The notes under the pieces are model-generated. The model ran no database searches and was not told where the DNA came from. It saw only the letters and a list, made by a program, of their open reading frames with translations. Of a stretch of DNA of 6,472 nt, positions 6,316 through 6,472 are shown piece after piece (the first letter of the stretch is position 1; each line of letters starts with the position of its first letter). The stretch spans positions 1 through 6,472 of the forward strand of contig JAERML010000083.1 of the NCBI GenBank assembly GCA_016844425.1, written 5' to 3'. This stretch comes from Bacteroidota bacterium (lineage in GTDB: Bacteria > Bacteroidota > UBA10030 > UBA6906). The translations under genes were made by a program, and so were the position numbers.

Positions 6316-6472
6316 CTAGAATGCATTCTTGATGTAGTTGATCTCGGTTCGCCCTCCCCACATCCGGATCGCTACCACATCGAAGCGGCATTCCTGCTCT
6401 TTGATTTCGTGCTCGTACAGATAGCCCGTTGCGACCTTCCGGACTTGCGTCTGTTTCCTTTTTGTGATCGCG
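6316..6472 (-). CDS. YraN family (UPF0102) protein, C-terminal end, partial
   Basis: The last 51 codons of a gene entering from the right edge, reading AITKRKQTQVRKVATGYLYE, then HEIKEQECRFDVVAIRMWGG and RTEINYIKNAF, ending at TAG (6318-6316). The CRFDVVAI core followed by a short strand and I-x-NAF at the C-terminus is the pattern of the YraN/UPF0102 family, small proteins with a restriction-endonuclease-like fold related to Holliday-junction resolvases. The RFDVV aspartate is part of the conserved core; the upstream catalytic residues are outside the window. The biological role of the family is poorly defined. The 60-base gap to cstA holds the cstA ribosome binding site and no clear promoter or terminator, so the two may be co-transcribed. 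Confidence 0.8.
   Translation of the reverse strand, partial: AITKRKQTQVRKVATGYLYEHEIKEQECRFDVVAIRMWGGRTEINYIKNAF

Noticed and set aside
5957..6391. Minus-strand frame overlapping the start of cstA and the end of yraN
   Set aside because: It overlaps two better-supported genes on the same strand, and its Cys/Arg/His-rich translation is typical of an off-frame reading.

Overview
The window (about 52-54% G+C by eye) looks like a piece of a bacterial chromosome carrying housekeeping metabolism. The mix of genes (a pabB-pabC fusion, a compact CstA-type carrier, a YraN-family gene, a NIPSNAP-like small protein, several starts without a clear Shine-Dalgarno) would fit a member of the Bacteroidota/Ignavibacteria/Chlorobi side of the FCB group. 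That placement is an impression from protein style, not a demonstrated assignment. No mobile element, CRISPR array, tRNA or rRNA was seen, and no stretch over 300 bases lacks a gene.

Left part (1-2127, minus strand): carB, the large subunit of carbamoyl phosphate synthetase, is present but broken into two coding pieces. The N-terminal piece (616-2127) holds the first ATP-grasp domain. The C-terminal piece (1-140, running off the window edge) begins in the middle domain. Between them sits a complete gene for a small Spy/CpxP-like, probably exported, LTxxQ protein (137-619). Both junctions are tight stop/start overlaps, ATGA at 616-619 and TTGA at 137-140, so the three frames form a translationally coupled string. 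This is the most unusual thing in the window.

Middle (2128-4500, plus strand): a divergent intergenic region carries a good sigma70-type promoter (TTGAAT, 17-base spacer, TATACT) for a pabB-pabC fusion, which makes 4-aminobenzoate from chorismate for folate. An ATGA overlap couples it to a small NIPSNAP-like / dimeric alpha-beta-barrel-like gene that carries one apparent frameshift in this sequence. A strong stem-loop followed by a T-rich tract closes the unit.

Right part (4504-6472, minus strand): a cstA-family membrane carrier gene, converging on the pabBC unit, and upstream of it the 3' end of a yraN (UPF0102) gene cut by the window edge.

Functionally, carB feeds pyrimidine and arginine synthesis, pabBC feeds folate, and CstA takes up pyruvate or peptides. 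Apart from the two overlap-coupled gene strings, nothing suggests that the regions act as one system.
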